Assembly: GCF_000378445.1 (NCBI RefSeq)
Contig: NZ_KB899716.1
Coordinates: 1 to 64,000 of the forward strand
Direction of reading: 5' to 3'
Source of the DNA: Deinococcus aquatilis DSM 23025
GTDB taxonomy: Bacteria > Deinococcota > Deinococci > Deinococcales > Deinococcaceae
Length of the DNA: 64,000 bases
Of the stretch, positions 33,161-44,184 are shown piece after piece (within the stretch, counting starts at the first letter, position 1; each line of letters begins with the position of its first letter). The translations under genes and the position numbers were made by a program. The notes under the pieces were generated by a model. The model saw nothing but the letters and a program-made list of their open reading frames with translations. It was not told the DNA's origin and made no database searches.

Positions 33161-34562
33161 GCGTCATCTCCAGCGGAATCACCCACGCCGTGAATTCTTC
33201 GTCGGTGACGTAGCCGAGGCTCAGCGCCGCTTCACGCAGGCTGCTGCCTTCCTTGTGCGCTTTTTTGGCGATGGCGGCGGCCTTGTCGTAGCCGATGTGC
33301 TTGTTCAGCGCCGTCACCTGCATCAGATTGATGCTCAGGTTGTGCTCGATTTTCTCCAGATTCGGTTCGATGCCCACCGCGCAGTTGTCGTTGAAGGCGA
33401 GGCTGGCGTCGGCAATCAGGCGGATGCTTTCCAGCACGGCGTGAACCATCACGGGCTTGAACACGTTGAGCTGAAAATTGCCCTGACTGCCCGCAAAGGC
33501 GACGGTGGCGTCGTTGCCGAAGACGCGGGTCGCCACCATCGTCAGCGCCTCGCTCTGGGTGGGGTTCACCTTGCCAGGCATGATGCTGGAGCCGGGTTCG
33601 TTTTCGGGAATCACGATCTCACCGATGCCGTTGCGGGGGCCGCTTGCCAGCCAGCGCACGTCGTTCGCCATTTTCATCAGAGCGCCTGCCAGAGTTCGCA
33701 GCGCCGCCGAAGTCTGCACCAGCGCGTCATGGGCGCTGAGGGCCGCGAATTTGTTTTCTGCCGAGCGGAAGGGAAAGCCCGTTTCGGCCTCGTACTTTTG
33801 TGCGGCCAGATCGCCAAATTTGGGATGGGCGTTCAGGCCCGTTCCTACCGCCGTGCCGCCGATGGCGAGGTCGTACAGGCCCGCTTCGGCGTGCTTGACT
33901 TCGGCCAGTGCGTAATCCAGTTGGGCCACCCAGCCGCCGATTTCCTGGCCCAGCGTGATCGGTGTGGCGTCTTGCAGGTGCGTGCGGCCCACCTTGACCA
34001 GTCCGGCGTGCTGCTCGGCCTTGGCGTGCAGCGTGTCCCGCAGTTTGCCCACGCTGCCGTACAGTCGGTGGTTCAGCTCCAGCACCACGGCGATGTGCAT
34101 GGCGGTGGGAAAGGTATCGTTGCTGCTCTGGCCCCGGTTCACATGGTCGTTGGGATGCACGGGCGCTTTGCTGCCCAGCACGCCGCCCGCCAGTTCGATG
34201 GCGCGGTTGGAAATTACCTCGTTGGCGTTCATGTTGCTCTGGGTACCGCTGCCCGTCTGAAACACCACCAGCGGAAAATGGCTGTCCAGCGTGCCCGCGA
34301 TCACTTCATCGGCGGCCTGCACGATCAGGTCGGCCACGTTTTGCGGCAACTCGCCCAGTTCGGCATTGGCCTGCGCCGCGCCTTTTTTCAGAATTCCCAG
34401 TGCCTGAATCACCGGGCGGCCCCAGACGAAGGTGTCGCGCCCAATCGGGAAATTGTGGATGCTGCGCTCGGTCTGTGCGCCCCAGTAGCGGTCAGAGGCG
34501 ACTTCCAGCTTGCCCATCGTGTCGGATTCGGTGCGGGTGGCCGGGGTGCGGGTATCGGTCAT
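33153..34562 (-). CDS. fumC: Fumarate hydratase class II
   Basis: Hydrates fumarate to malate in the citric acid cycle. The 469-residue length is normal for the oxygen-stable, iron-free class II enzyme. The family signature [16 protein letters not shown] is complete, and [19 protein letters not shown] and [19 protein letters not shown] (in part) match the active-site blocks. The start at 34562 has in-frame alternatives, but the conserved [19 protein letters not shown] begins a few residues in. It is monocistronic and divergent from the ypdA-like gene. Confidence 0.96.
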   Translation of the reverse strand: MTDTRTPATRTESDTMGKLEVASDRYWGAQTERSIHNFPIGRDTFVWGRPVIQALGILKKGAAQANAELGELPQNVADLIVQAADEVIAGTLDSHFPLVVFQTGSGTQSNMNANEVISNRAIELAGGVLGSKAPVHPNDHVNRGQSSNDTFPTAMHIAVVLELNHRLYGSVGKLRDTLHAKAEQHAGLVKVGRTHLQDATPITLGQEIGGWVAQLDYALAEVKHAEAGLYDLAIGGTAVGTGLNAHPKFGDLAAQKYEAETGFPFRSAENKFAALSAHDALVQTSAALRTLAGALMKMANDVRWLASGPRNGIGEIVIPENEPGSSIMPGKVNPTQSEALTMVATRVFGNDATVAFAGSQGNFQLNVFKPVMVHAVLESIRLIADASLAFNDNCAVGIEPNLEKIEHNLSINLMQVTALNKHIGYDKAAAIAKKAHKEGSSLREAALSLGYVTDEEFTAWVIPLEMTHN

Positions 34563-34682
34563 GCTGCAAGTTTAAGGCGGTCAGGCTGTCACGCGGTCAG
34601 GAACCCCGGACAGGTGAAAATGCAGGCCGTTCTCCCGGCTCCCTTACGGTCTTCCCTCCCCTCCCCTGCCAGAATGGAAGGC

Positions 34683-35684
34683 ATGAGTGGTCTGATTGAT
34701 GTGGCAATCGTGGGCGCTGGCCCGGTGGGACTCGCGGCAGCCATTGCCTGCAAACGTGCTGGCCTGAGTTATGTGGTGCTGGAAAAGGGCTGCGTGGTCA
34801 ACGCCATCTTTGAATATCCCACCTACATGACGTTTTTTACCACCGCCCCGGAACTGGAAATCGGCAACCATCCGATGGTGACGGGTCACGACAAGCCGGA
34901 TCGCCGCGACGCGCTGATGTACTACCGCCTCGTCACGCAGCGCGAGGAGTTGAACGTGGAGCAGTACACCACCGTCACGGACATTCACGCGGCCCCGGCG
35001 GGCTTTACGCTGGAAATTGAGGCGCGGGACGGCACGCCCGGAGTCGTGGAAGCGCGGCGCGTGATCGTGGCGACCGGCTATTACGACAACCCCCTGCATC
35101 TGGGCATTCCCGGTGAGGACGGCGACAACGTCTCGCACTATTACACCGAAGCGCACCCCTTTATGGGACTTGACGTGACTGTGATCGGTGCGGGAAACAG
35201 CGCCGCCGACGCCGCCCTTGACCTGTGGCGCGGCGGGGCCAAAGTCACGATGGTGGTGCGTGCCCCCGAACTGAAATCCACCATCAAATACTGGGTGCGC
35301 CCTGACCTGGAAAACCGCATCAAGGAAGGCAGCATCGCCGCGCATTTCAACTCGCAGGTCGTGGAGATTCAACCCGATGCAGTGCGAATTCTCCGGGCCG
35401 ATGGCAGCACCTTCGATCTGCCTACCCATTTCACCTTTGCCCTGACTGGCTACCGCCCCGACCTCAGCTTCCTGGACAGCCTGCAACTGGCCCAGCAGCC
35501 CGACGCCTGCCTCGTTCTGTCCGAGACTTACGAGAGCAGCACGCCGGGGCTGTTCGTGGTGGGAAGCGCAGGCTTTGCGGGCAAGACCAATCAGGTCTTT
35601 ATCGAAAACGGGCGGCATCACGCCATTGCTGCCGTGGCCGAAATCGGGCGGCAACTGGAAGGCGCGGCGCTGCTGGCCCGCTGA
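34683..35684 (+). CDS. YpdA-type bacillithiol disulfide reductase
   Basis: A 333-residue flavoprotein. The FAD-binding motif GAGPVG is at residues 11-16, the NAD(P)H-binding [10 protein letters not shown] lies near 165, and the C-terminal [21 protein letters not shown] is the YpdA hallmark. No CxxC redox pair is present. YpdA recycles oxidised bacillithiol in Firmicutes; Deinococcus also makes bacillithiol, so the same role is likely. The start is ATG 34683, or 34674 three codons earlier; both lack an ideal ribosome binding site. The much longer open frame upstream is antisense to fumC. Confidence 0.85.
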   Translation: MSGLIDVAIVGAGPVGLAAAIACKRAGLSYVVLEKGCVVNAIFEYPTYMTFFTTAPELEIGNHPMVTGHDKPDRRDALMYYRLVTQREELNVEQYTTVTDIHAAPAGFTLEIEARDGTPGVVEARRVIVATGYYDNPLHLGIPGEDGDNVSHYYTEAHPFMGLDVTVIGAGNSAADAALDLWRGGAKVTMVVRAPELKSTIKYWVRPDLENRIKEGSIAAHFNSQVVEIQPDAVRILRADGSTFDLPTHFTFALTGYRPDLSFLDSLQLAQQPDACLVLSETYESSTPGLFVVGSAGFAGKTNQVFIENGRHHAIAAVAEIGRQLEGAALLAR

Positions 35685-35709
35685 GGTTTCTCGCTGCCCT
35701 GTCTTCACG

Positions 35710-35745
35710 TTCACGCGCTTCACAATTCAGTGTGGAGCGCGTGAA
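35710..35745 (+). promoter_or_regulatory. 10-bp inverted repeat before the VanW gene
   Basis: TTCACGCGCT (35710-35719) and AGCGCGTGAA (35736-35745) are perfect inverted copies with a 16-base spacer, ending 12 bases before the ATG. It could be an operator or a hairpin in the 5' leader. Confidence 0.55.
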
Positions 35746-35757
35746 ATACTGCCGGGC

Positions 35758-37287
35758 ATGAAGGGTCAACTGAGGCGAAGGGGCGTGTGGACGGCAGTGG
35801 TCAGCGCCGTATTGGGTGCTGCACTTTTAGGCGGCGCGGTGGCGCAGACGGAGACTCCGCCGGTTTCTGTTCCTCCCGCTTCTGCTCCCCCAGTCACCGA
35901 GCCTGTGCCTACGCCGCCCGCAACGCCCCCAGCCTCAACGCCAGCCACTACCCCAGCTACAATTCCGGCGCTGCCCCTCCCGCCCATGCCCCCCAGCGTC
36001 ACGCCGCCTGCCCCGGTCGTCCCTGAGCCTGTTGCGCCCGTACCGGTGGCCCCCGCGCCTACACCGCCTGTCGTGCCCACGCCTGAGCCTGTACCGACGC
36101 CGCAACCCATGCCCACGCCGCCCACTCCTGAGCCTGCGGCCCCTGTCCAGCCCGCACCGACGCCCCCCGAACCCAGCGTGCAGGTCACGCCCACCCGTAC
36201 CGCGCCGCTGCTGATTACTGTACGCGCGGAGTGGCCCGCCCTGATCGACGGCAAAAAAACCACGCTCCCTTTTACCCGCACCCTCACTGTTTCCGGTGCG
36301 CGGGTCGCTCAACTGCGCGGACGTGGCGGCGGCATCAGCGCTTCTCTGGAAGCCGACCTCAAGAAGTTTGTCTCCGAGCTGCCTTCCAAGCCCGAGGACG
36401 CCCGCTTTGAAGAGTTGTGGGACGGCTGGTCGGTGGTGCAGCGCAACGGGTTGATCATCAATATGGAAAAAACCCGTGCGAGCATCGAAGCCGTGCTGAA
36501 AAATCCGCAGGGCGTGCAGGCCAGCGTCATCGTGTCGGGGCAGGTGGCACCCGAACGCACGCTGAATTTCTTTGCCTCGCGCGGCATCACGCAGCATCTG
36601 AGCACCGGTGAAACCAACTATTACGGCAGCAGCGCAGCCCGCATCACCAATATTCATGTCGGTGCGTCGCGTTTTAAAGACCGCCTGATTGAAAGCAAGG
36701 TCTTCTCGTTCAACGGGGCGGTAGGTGCAATCAACACCAAAAACGGCTTCGTGACTGGCCTGGTCATTTCCGGCGAACGCACCGCAGATGGTGTCGGGGG
36801 CGGCATCTGTCAGGTCAGTACCACCGTCTTCCGTGCCCTCTACGGCGCGGGATTGTCCACGCTTCAGCGTCAGCCTCATTCATATCAGGTGCACTATTAC
36901 GATCCACAGGGACTGGACGCCACCATCTACCAGCCCTCGCTCGACCTGAAATTTGCCAACGATACCGGTGGGGCGTTGTGGTTCCAGACCGACTGGAACG
37001 ATGATGAGGCCCGCCTGACGGTTGCCGTGTTCGGTCAAGCCCGTGACTACACCGTGGAAGTTGGTGCGCCGCGCACGCTCGCTACCCGCCCCTCCCCTGC
37101 CGACCGCCTGATTTCCGACCCCACCCTGCCCGCCGGACAACGTAAGCAGGTGGATTGGGCCGCCCCCGGAGCCACCCTGGAAGTCACCCGTAAATTCGTT
37201 CGTAACGGGCAGGCTTTCAAGCAGGACATTCTGCGAAGCGTCTACCGCCCGTGGCCCAACATTTTCCTGGTGGGCACGCGCCGCTAA
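35758..37287 (+). CDS. Exported VanW-family protein with Pro-rich linker
   Basis: A 509-residue secreted protein. A signal peptide (ending near GGAVAQ) is followed by an extended Pro/Thr/Ala linker (about residues 30-145), the sort that crosses the cell wall. A folded region follows, ending in a VanW domain: [20 protein letters not shown], then [18 protein letters not shown]. The latter motif is the VanW core; the family's role is unclear and is not itself vancomycin resistance. The GC-rich linker produces long antisense ORFs. A terminator follows at 37301. Confidence 0.87.
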   Translation: MKGQLRRRGVWTAVVSAVLGAALLGGAVAQTETPPVSVPPASAPPVTEPVPTPPATPPASTPATTPATIPALPLPPMPPSVTPPAPVVPEPVAPVPVAPAPTPPVVPTPEPVPTPQPMPTPPTPEPAAPVQPAPTPPEPSVQVTPTRTAPLLITVRAEWPALIDGKKTTLPFTRTLTVSGARVAQLRGRGGGISASLEADLKKFVSELPSKPEDARFEELWDGWSVVQRNGLIINMEKTRASIEAVLKNPQGVQASVIVSGQVAPERTLNFFASRGITQHLSTGETNYYGSSAARITNIHVGASRFKDRLIESKVFSFNGAVGAINTKNGFVTGLVISGERTADGVGGGICQVSTTVFRALYGAGLSTLQRQPHSYQVHYYDPQGLDATIYQPSLDLKFANDTGGALWFQTDWNDDEARLTVAVFGQARDYTVEVGAPRTLATRPSPADRLISDPTLPAGQRKQVDWAAPGATLEVTRKFVRNGQAFKQDILRSVYRPWPNIFLVGTRR

Positions 37288-37300
37288 GCCTGAGCTATAG

Positions 37301-37342
37301 GCGTGGGGAGAGGCTTGAACGGCCTCTCCCCACGCTGTTTTT
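37301..37342 (+). terminator. Rho-independent terminator
   Basis: GCGTGGGGAGAGGC pairs with GCCTCTCCCCACGC over 14 bp with a seven-base loop, then TGTTTTT. It lies between the convergent VanW and parB genes. Confidence 0.93.
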
Positions 37343-37360
37343 GGCTCTTTGATTCTCAGC

Positions 37361-38201
37361 TTATTCCTCGGCAGTGAACCCGAGCAGTTCCAGAATCCGG
37401 TCGAGTTCCTCGCGGGAGCCGTAATTCAGTTCTACGCGCCCCTTGTCTTCGCCGGTAATGCGTACCCGCGTCCCGGTGCGGCGGCTCAAGTCCAGTTCCA
37501 GTTGGCGGTAGGTGCGCGGTGGGTTGACGGCAATGGGCGTGTGGGCCGTGGGTTGTTCGGTTTTGGGTTCCCGCTTCAGGGCCTCGGCGTCCCGAACATT
37601 CAGGCCACGCGACACGATCTGTTGCAGTGCCCAGTCGCGGTCCTGGGCAGGCTGCGCCAGAATGGCTCGGGCGTGACTGGCTGTAATTTCACCGCTATCC
37701 AGCGCCCGCAGCGCGGTTTCTCCCAGCGTCAGCAGGCGCAGCGCGTTGGATACGGTGCTGCGGCCTTTGCCTACGGCCTGGGCCACCCCTTCCTGATTCA
37801 ACCCGTGATCCAACAGGGCCTGATAGGCCCTCGCTTCTTCCAGCGGCCCCAGGTCTTCGCGTTGTAGGTTCTCGACAATCGCGATTTCCAGCGCCTCACG
37901 GTCTGCAAGGTCGCGGATGATCACGGGCAGTTCGGTCAGGCCCGCAAGCTGGCTGGCCCGCCAGCGCCGCTCCCCCGCCACGATCTCAAAAGCGTCGCCG
38001 CGTGGGCGCACCAGCAGGGGTTGCAGCACGCCCTTTTCCCGGATGCTCTGGGCCAGTTCGGCCAGCCCTTCGGCGGCAAAAACCTGACGGGGCTGATACG
38101 CCGCCTGCACGATTCTGTCCAGGCGTAGGGTCTGCACCCCAGTCAGCCTGCTGATTTCAGCCTGAGGTTTGCCCAGTAGTGCGTCCAGGCCGCGCCCAAG
38201 A

Positions 38202-38218
<17 letters not shown>
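37361..38218 (-). CDS. parB: Chromosome partitioning protein ParB
   Basis: ParB binds parS sites, spreads as a CTP-dependent clamp, and works with ParA in chromosome segregation. The 285-residue protein contains the N-terminal [10 protein letters not shown], the CTP-binding GERRWRA motif (82-88), the ENLQREDL block and a helix-turn-helix ([20 protein letters not shown]). A C-terminal dimerisation domain follows. The GTG start at 38218 overlaps the end of parA by 17 bases. Candidate parS sites lie two genes upstream at 40172-40259. Confidence 0.96.
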
Positions 38219-38951
<733 letters not shown>

Positions 38952-39033
38952 AGGAGTTCCTTGACTACGAGCATTGCCAGTGAAGATACCGTCATTCCGC
39001 AGGAACATGGCAGGGCGGCGGCTGCGTGTGGCC

Positions 39034-39771
39034 TCACGTATTGCCATTCCAGAAGAGCGGCTGATGGTTCGGCACGCCCGGACGCCGGGGGTACTTGGCG
39101 GGTGTGGGCTTCAGCTTCTCGATCACGATCAGGGTGCGGGCATCGCCCAGAATCGGCAGCGTGAATGGATCGACCACCTGCACCTTACCGCCCACCTCAC
39201 CCGACGCACGCCGACCTGCATTGAGTTCTTCGGCGCTGATCGGGCCTTTTTGAGCCACCAGAAGGCCGTTCTCCCGCAGAAGCGGCAGGGCCAGTTCAGC
39301 CAGAATCGGCAGTGCGGCCACTGCACGCACCACTACCCGGTCATAGCGTTGGCGGTGTTGGGGGTCTTGCCCCAGTTCCTCGGCACGACCTACCAGTGGA
39401 TTGACGTTGTTGAGGCCCAGTGCGGCAGCGGTGGCCGCCACGAATTCGATCTTTTTGCGTGTGGAATCCACCGGCACCAGTTGCAGGTCAGGCTGCACGA
39501 TTGCCAGTGGCAGCGCCGGAAAACCCGCACCTGTTCCCAGATCGATAACCCGTTGAACGCCGTGCAGATATCCTCCCTGCAAACAGGTCAGCGAATCCAC
39601 GAAGTGTTTGAGGATGATGTCGGGTTCTTCCTTGAGGGCTGTGAGATTGGTGCGGGTCGAGCCTTCCAGCAGCAGCCTCAGCAACTCAGCAAAAGCAGGC
39701 AGGTGCGGCGTGAGGTCTAACCCCAGCGCGTCGCCGCCCCGCAGCAGGAGGTCCTGTCCTTCGGGGGTCAT
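39034..39771 (-). CDS. rsmG: 16S rRNA (guanine527-N7)-methyltransferase RsmG
   Basis: Methylates G527 of 16S rRNA; loss gives low-level streptomycin resistance in other bacteria. The 245-residue protein carries the SAM-binding motif [17 protein letters not shown] and the ITNLTAL-like block [20 protein letters not shown], both family marks. Its start overlaps the stop of the LAGLIDADG-like gene as ATGA, so the two are translationally coupled. parA follows about 80 bases downstream. Confidence 0.95.
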   Translation of the reverse strand: MTPEGQDLLLRGGDALGLDLTPHLPAFAELLRLLLEGSTRTNLTALKEEPDIILKHFVDSLTCLQGGYLHGVQRVIDLGTGAGFPALPLAIVQPDLQLVPVDSTRKKIEFVAATAAALGLNNVNPLVGRAEELGQDPQHRQRYDRVVVRAVAALPILAELALPLLRENGLLVAQKGPISAEELNAGRRASGEVGGKVQVVDPFTLPILGDARTLIVIEKLKPTPAKYPRRPGVPNHQPLFWNGNT

Positions 39772-40172
39772 GGGTTGGCCTGCAATTCGGACAGGTCTGC
39801 CGTGTTCATCTCTGCTGTATTCATCAGGCCGTACCTCGTTTTCATATCGGTGTAGCGTTCAAAAGCGTGATCATCCAGTTCGGCCATCGGCAGAGCGTCC
39901 AATAGTGGGATGAGCTGGTCGCGCAGCACCTTTCCCCGCGCCATCCACTGGTAATACTGGCGTCCGCCGTGATCGTAGGGGCCGTACAACCGCGAACCGG
40001 GACAGATTCGCAGCATGGTTTCAAAAAGTTTGCGGTGACGGGTGTGCATCCTCAGTGTGATGTGCGCTTGCTTGCCGTCGCCGCCAAAATGCCCCTCACC
40101 AATCAGGATGCCCAGCAGCAATCCCTGATCGAAGGATGTAGTTGAAGTGGAAGATGGGGTGGGCGTGTCCAT
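39768..40172 (-). CDS. Small LAGLIDADG-like protein
   Basis: A 134-residue protein with a single LAGLIDADG-type motif, [14 protein letters not shown], around residues 18-31; E26 stands in the place of the metal-binding acid. The rest ([38 protein letters not shown]) follows the strand pattern of the same fold. Single-motif proteins of this family act as dimers, as homing endonucleases or as domesticated DNA binders such as WhiA. It is a stand-alone gene in an mnmG-rsmG-parAB cluster, overlapping rsmG by four bases, not inside an intron or intein. A parS-like repeat overlaps its start codon. Confidence 0.72.
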   Translation of the reverse strand: MDTPTPSSTSTTSFDQGLLLGILIGEGHFGGDGKQAHITLRMHTRHRKLFETMLRICPGSRLYGPYDHGGRQYYQWMARGKVLRDQLIPLLDALPMAELDDHAFERYTDMKTRYGLMNTAEMNTADLSELQANP

Positions 40173-40200
40173 GTTTCACCGTCAAGTTTCCCGTCAAACA
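40172..40200. repeat. parS-like repeat, copy 1
   Basis: A 29-bp unit beginning TGTTTCACCGTC and ending in AGTTTCCCGTCAAACA (40185-40200). The latter matches the bacterial parS consensus TGTTTCACGTGAAACA except for three positions. It overlaps the start of the LAGLIDADG-like gene. Confidence 0.6.
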
Positions 40201-40230
40201 GAGTACAGGTCAAGCACCTCCACCCAGTTT

Positions 40231-40259
40231 TGTTTCACCGTCAAGTTTCCCGTGAAACA
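40231..40259. repeat. parS: parS-like repeat, copy 2
   Basis: The same 29-bp unit with one base changed, ending in AGTTTCCCGTGAAACA (40244-40259). This is an inverted repeat of the parS type with two differences from the common consensus, a good ParB-binding candidate close to parAB. Confidence 0.8.
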
Positions 40260-40262
40260 TTC

Positions 40263-42068
40263 TTACACTGGCTGTCGTTTGAGGTGTACCAGCAGGGCGC
40301 TGATGTCGGCGTGACGCACTCCCGGCACACGGGCGGCCTGTTCGATTGTCAGCGGGCGCACCCGTCCCAGCTTTTCGCGGGCCTCGTTAGACAGGGCAGT
40401 AATGCCTGCAAAGTCCACCCCGCTCAGACTCAGTTCCCGCGCCCGGCCCTCGGATTTGAGTTGGGTTTCGGCGCGGGCAATGTACCCCGCATACTTCACC
40501 CGGATTTCCAGCGCTTCGCGTTCGGCGGCGTCCAGTGCAGGCAACGTAAAGCCCAGCGCCTCCACATCCGGCAGGCTAAATTCCGGGCGGCGCAACCACG
40601 CATCCCCGGTGTGGCCCTGCACGCGCTGGCGGCCCAGTTCGGCCACCGCAGCAGCCACGCGCCCGTATTTGGCGGCCACACGCTCCTGCTCGGCATCGTC
40701 TACCAGACCGAGTTCATGGCCTAGCGGGGTCAGGCGTTCGTCGGCGTTGTCCTGGCGCATCAGCAGGCGATGTTCTACCCGGCTGGTCATCATGCGGTAG
40801 GGTTCGTCACTGCCCTTAAAGACCAGATCATCCAGCATCACGCCCAGATAGCCGGTTTCACGGCCAATAAACTGCTCCGGTAGGCCCTTGGCGCGGCGGG
40901 CAGCAGCGGTTCCGGCCACCAAGCCCTGCGCCGCCGCTTCTTCATAGCCGCTGGTTCCGTTGATCTGGCCCGCCGTGAACACCCCCGGCAACAGGCGAGA
41001 TTCCAGATTCAGGGTCAATTCGGTGGAATCCACCACGTCGTATTCCACGGCGTAGGCATAACGCTGAATCACGGCCTGCTCGAATCCGGGCAGGGTACGG
41101 ACCAGACGGTCTTGCAGGTGCGGCGGCAGCGACGAGCTGAAGCCCTGCAAATACACCTCGCTGGTTTCTATGCCGTCGGGTTCCACAAACAGCAGGTGGC
41201 GGTCATGGTGGGCAAACCGCACCACCTTGTCCTCGATGCTGGGGCAATAGCGCGGCCCCAATCCCTCGATGTCTCCGGCGTACATGGGCGATTCGTGCAG
41301 GTTTTCCTGAATCAGGCGGTGGGTTTCGGGGGTGGTGTAGGTCTGCCACGTGGGAGAGCGGGTGGCACGTGGGCCGGGCTGCCCGGTAAAGCCGCGTGGG
41401 TTGGGGTCGGCGGGAATTTCCAGGAGGTCGGCAAAGCGCACGGCGTCGGCCCGCACACGCGGCGGCGTTCCGGTCTTGTAGCGCTTGAGCTGATGCCCTG
41501 CGGTTGCCAGCGGCTGCGACAGGAAGCGGGAAGGTGGCTCGCCCTGCCGTCCTTCGGGGCGCGACTGGCGTCCGTACCACGTGACCGCCCGCATAAAGGT
41601 TCCGGCGGCGATGACCACGCTGCGGGCGGCCAGCCTGCGCCCATCAGTGGTCACAACCCACCAGCCGCCCTGCCCGTCGCTTTCCAGATCGGCGGCTTCC
41701 CCGCGCACCACGTCTATTCCCGTGTGCCCCAAGATCACGTCCTGCGCGTATTCGGCGTAGGCGTCGCGCTCATTTTGCACCCGCAAGGACTGTACCGCTG
41801 GCCCCTTGCTGGCGTTCAGCACACGGGTATGGATGGCGGTGGCGTCGGCCAGTTGGCCCATCAAACCGCCCAACGCCTGCACCTCAAAGACGAGCTGGCT
41901 TTTGCCGGGGCCGCCGACTGCCGGGTTGCAGGGCATCCGCCCGATGGTGGAAGGATTGCCCACCAGCAGCGCCACCCGCGCATATTTGGCCGCCGCCCAC
42001 GCCGCTTCCAAACCCGCGTGCCCGCCGCCGATCACGATTACGTTCCATCCTGTCTGCACGCCGCTCAT
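40263..42068 (-). CDS. mnmG: tRNA uridine-34 carboxymethylaminomethyl enzyme MnmG
   Basis: The FAD-dependent partner of MnmE that modifies the wobble uridine of several tRNAs. The start at ATG 42068 ([21 protein letters not shown]) is preferred over TTG 42077. The GGGHAG motif binds [23 protein letters not shown] and [15 protein letters not shown] are MnmG signatures, and the C-terminal helical domain ends [13 protein letters not shown]. mnmG is the first gene of the cluster running to parB. Confidence 0.96.
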   Translation of the reverse strand: MSGVQTGWNVIVIGGGHAGLEAAWAAAKYARVALLVGNPSTIGRMPCNPAVGGPGKSQLVFEVQALGGLMGQLADATAIHTRVLNASKGPAVQSLRVQNERDAYAEYAQDVILGHTGIDVVRGEAADLESDGQGGWWVVTTDGRRLAARSVVIAAGTFMRAVTWYGRQSRPEGRQGEPPSRFLSQPLATAGHQLKRYKTGTPPRVRADAVRFADLLEIPADPNPRGFTGQPGPRATRSPTWQTYTTPETHRLIQENLHESPMYAGDIEGLGPRYCPSIEDKVVRFAHHDRHLLFVEPDGIETSEVYLQGFSSSLPPHLQDRLVRTLPGFEQAVIQRYAYAVEYDVVDSTELTLNLESRLLPGVFTAGQINGTSGYEEAAAQGLVAGTAAARRAKGLPEQFIGRETGYLGVMLDDLVFKGSDEPYRMMTSRVEHRLLMRQDNADERLTPLGHELGLVDDAEQERVAAKYGRVAAAVAELGRQRVQGHTGDAWLRRPEFSLPDVEALGFTLPALDAAEREALEIRVKYAGYIARAETQLKSEGRARELSLSGVDFAGITALSNEAREKLGRVRPLTIEQAARVPGVRHADISALLVHLKRQPV

Positions 42069-42178
42069 CTCAACCAAGGAGTGTAGAGGACACGGGAAAC
42101 GATTGCGCGGCCTCAGCTCACGGTCTGCTCTGAAGGGGACTCACAATAAAAAACCGCCGCGCCGATTAAGCTGTCTTC

Positions 42179-43780
42179 ATGGACTTTGCCTCGCTGCGTG
42201 CCGACCTGATCGGAACGGATACCCTGATTCGCACCCCGTTCGGGTCTCGCCGCGTGACCTATGCGGATTATGTGGCCTCTGGCCGCGCCCTCAGGAGCAT
42301 AGAGGAGCGGGTGCAGACGCTGGCGCTGCCGCTGTATGCCAACACCCACACCGAAGACAGCGCGACGGGGGCACAGACCACGCATCTGGCGCATCAGGCG
42401 GCCGAATACGTGAAGGGGCAACTGGGCGGCGACGCGAGCTGCAAGCTGGTGTACTGCGGATCGGGGAGCACGGCGGCGGTGCGGCGGCTGCAAGACATTC
42501 TGGGCCTCAGCGTGCCGGAAGCCCACCGCGCCGCCATCCTGAATGCCATGCCCGCCCACGAGCGCCCGGTGGTGTTCGTCGGCCCCTACGAGCACCATAG
42601 CAACGAGGTCAGTTGGCGCGAAACGCTGGCCGAGGTCGTGGAAGTGCCGCTGTGTGAGCGGGGCAACCTTGATCTGGACGCGCTGGTGACGCTGCTCAAG
42701 GCCCCGGAATTTGTGCGGCGGCCCAAGATCGGGTCGTTCAGCGCGGCCAGCAATGTCACGGGCCTCCTGACCGATACGCGCACGGTGGCGCGGATTCTGC
42801 ACGCCCACGGCGCGTTTGCCTGCTTCGACTTTGCCGCCAGTGGCCCCTATGTTCAGATCGATATGAAACCCGGCAAGGCCGACGGATACGACGCGGTGTT
42901 TCTGAGTCCTCACAAATTTGTGGGCGGCCCCGGAACACCGGGTTTGCTGTGTTTTCAGGAACATCTGTACCGCCTGAGCGTGCCCAGTACGGCGGGCGGC
43001 GGCACGGTGCGTTACGTGAGCCGCACCAAGCACGCCTACATCGACGATATCGAGGCCCGCGAGGACGCCGGAACGCCAGCCATTCTGGGCAAAATCCGCA
43101 CCGCGCTGGCCTTCCGGGTCAAAGAGGAATTGGGCGTGAAGGCATTGACGGCCCGAGAACACGATCTGTTTGCGCGGGCCATGACCCGCCTGACGCCTAA
43201 CAAGCGCGTGCATCTGTTGGGCAATCCCGATTCGCCCCGGCTGGCGTTCCTGTCGTTCCTGATCCGCACCGAGTCGGGCGCATATCTGCATCCACGGTTC
43301 GTGGTGCGCCTCCTGAACGACCTGTTCGGCATTCAGGCACGCGGCGGGTGTGCCTGTGCGGGGCCATACGGCCATGTGTTGCTGGGCATCGACGAGGAAC
43401 GCAGCGAACGCTACCTGAACTGCATTCTGGGCGATATGGACGGCCTGAAACCCGGCTGGACGCGCCTGAATCTGGCACCCTGGGCCACCGACGCCGAAGC
43501 CGAATTCTTGTTGGATGCCATCGAATTCGTGGCCGCACACGGAGAACGCTTTTTGCCCCTGTACCGCTTCGACTGGGGTTCGGGAGCGTGGACGCATGAA
43601 GCTGACACTGCCCCGCTGGACCTGTTTGGAGACGCCCGCCCCGAGCGCAGTGGAGGAGAGGTGCCCTACGCCGCATATCTGGCCGAGGCGCTGGCCCAGG
43701 CTGCCGCCGTGGAGCCTGATCTGACGCAGCGAACGATTCCGGCGCATATTCCGGCGGATCTGGTGTTTTTCGCGTACTGA
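42179..43780 (+). CDS. Class-V aminotransferase-fold enzyme (cysteine-desulfurase-like)
   Basis: A 533-residue PLP enzyme. The PLP lysine is K246 in FLSPHKFVGGPGTPG, and FDFAASGPYV supplies the ring-stacking aspartate. A Cys-rich loop GGCACAGPYG (C391, C393) sits where cysteine desulfurases carry their active-site cysteine. The protein is about 100 residues longer than IscS/SufS, mainly at the C-terminus. The reaction is therefore open: desulfurase, kynureninase-like or another PLP chemistry. The ATG at 42179 is 111 bases from the divergent mnmG start. No iron-sulfur assembly genes adjoin it. Confidence 0.8.
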   Translation: MDFASLRADLIGTDTLIRTPFGSRRVTYADYVASGRALRSIEERVQTLALPLYANTHTEDSATGAQTTHLAHQAAEYVKGQLGGDASCKLVYCGSGSTAAVRRLQDILGLSVPEAHRAAILNAMPAHERPVVFVGPYEHHSNEVSWRETLAEVVEVPLCERGNLDLDALVTLLKAPEFVRRPKIGSFSAASNVTGLLTDTRTVARILHAHGAFACFDFAASGPYVQIDMKPGKADGYDAVFLSPHKFVGGPGTPGLLCFQEHLYRLSVPSTAGGGTVRYVSRTKHAYIDDIEAREDAGTPAILGKIRTALAFRVKEELGVKALTAREHDLFARAMTRLTPNKRVHLLGNPDSPRLAFLSFLIRTESGAYLHPRFVVRLLNDLFGIQARGGCACAGPYGHVLLGIDEERSERYLNCILGDMDGLKPGWTRLNLAPWATDAEAEFLLDAIEFVAAHGERFLPLYRFDWGSGAWTHEADTAPLDLFGDARPERSGGEVPYAAYLAEALAQAAAVEPDLTQRTIPAHIPADLVFFAY

Positions 43781-43818
43781 ATGTCAGTGGTGAGTAGTTA
43801 GTGGTCAGTGGGAAGGGC
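43781..43818 (+). repeat. GTGAGTGG-type intergenic repeat, copy f
   Basis: Directly after the stop codon comes GTCAGTGGTGAGTAGTTAGT followed by GGTCAGTGGGAAGGGC, close to copies a, b and c. It overlaps the end of the small ORF 43805-44038. Confidence 0.55.
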
Positions 43819-44038
43819 ATTCAGGGGCTTGAGTTCCGAGAGGAGTTTTGCCTGCACAGCCGTCCAGCAGTGTCAGACGCTTCCATGTTCTGACCCGGCG
43901 CGGTGAGAGCCTTGGCCCGTCTACCTTGACACCGATATTTCGGGCGAGGCCCAGCACAGCGAACCGGAGCAGGCCAGCCCACTTCATGCCCATCATGAAG
44001 ATGAGAAGGCGTGTGCCTAACTGTGTCTTTTTTGCCAT
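43805..44038 (-). CDS. Possible small basic protein, unknown
   Basis: A 77-codon ORF starting MAKKTQLGTRLLIFMMGMKW with a strongly basic middle part (LSPRRVRTWKRLTLLDG). It has no ribosome binding site, and the last residues are encoded by repeat sequence, so it may be a gene remnant or not a gene. I do not recognise a family. It occupies the 400-base gap before the branched-chain dehydrogenase cluster. Confidence 0.25.
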   Translation of the reverse strand: MAKKTQLGTRLLIFMMGMKWAGLLRFAVLGLARNIGVKVDGPRLSPRRVRTWKRLTLLDGCAGKTPLGTQAPECPSH

Positions 44039-44072
44039 ACAGGACGCGACGGGCCGAATCCGTATAAGATAC

Positions 44073-44086
44073 CTAACGAGCGTTTG
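44073..44086 (+). promoter_or_regulatory. Possible TetR-type operator before the dehydrogenase cluster
   Basis: CTAACG-AG-CGTTTG is an imperfect inverted repeat (five of six positions), directly after a TATAAGAT element that may be the -10 box, and about 100 bases before the E1alpha start. Similar AACGnnCGTT sites bind TetR regulators of acyl-CoA metabolism in other bacteria. Confidence 0.4.
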
Positions 44087-44184
44087 CTAGACAGATTCCC
44101 ATACAGCGAGGAGGCCAGAGCTGGTGCCTTTTGCCGCCTGATGTCTTCTGCCTTAAACCCCGCCGCATCCGAGGAGGCCCGGTC

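Noticed and set aside
33093..34682. 863-residue plus-strand protein ending in the YpdA reductase
   Set aside because: The first 530 residues are antisense to fumC and low in coding character; only the reductase part is real.
42113..43747. 544-codon minus-strand ORF
   Set aside because: Antisense to the class-V aminotransferase, whose motifs are clear.
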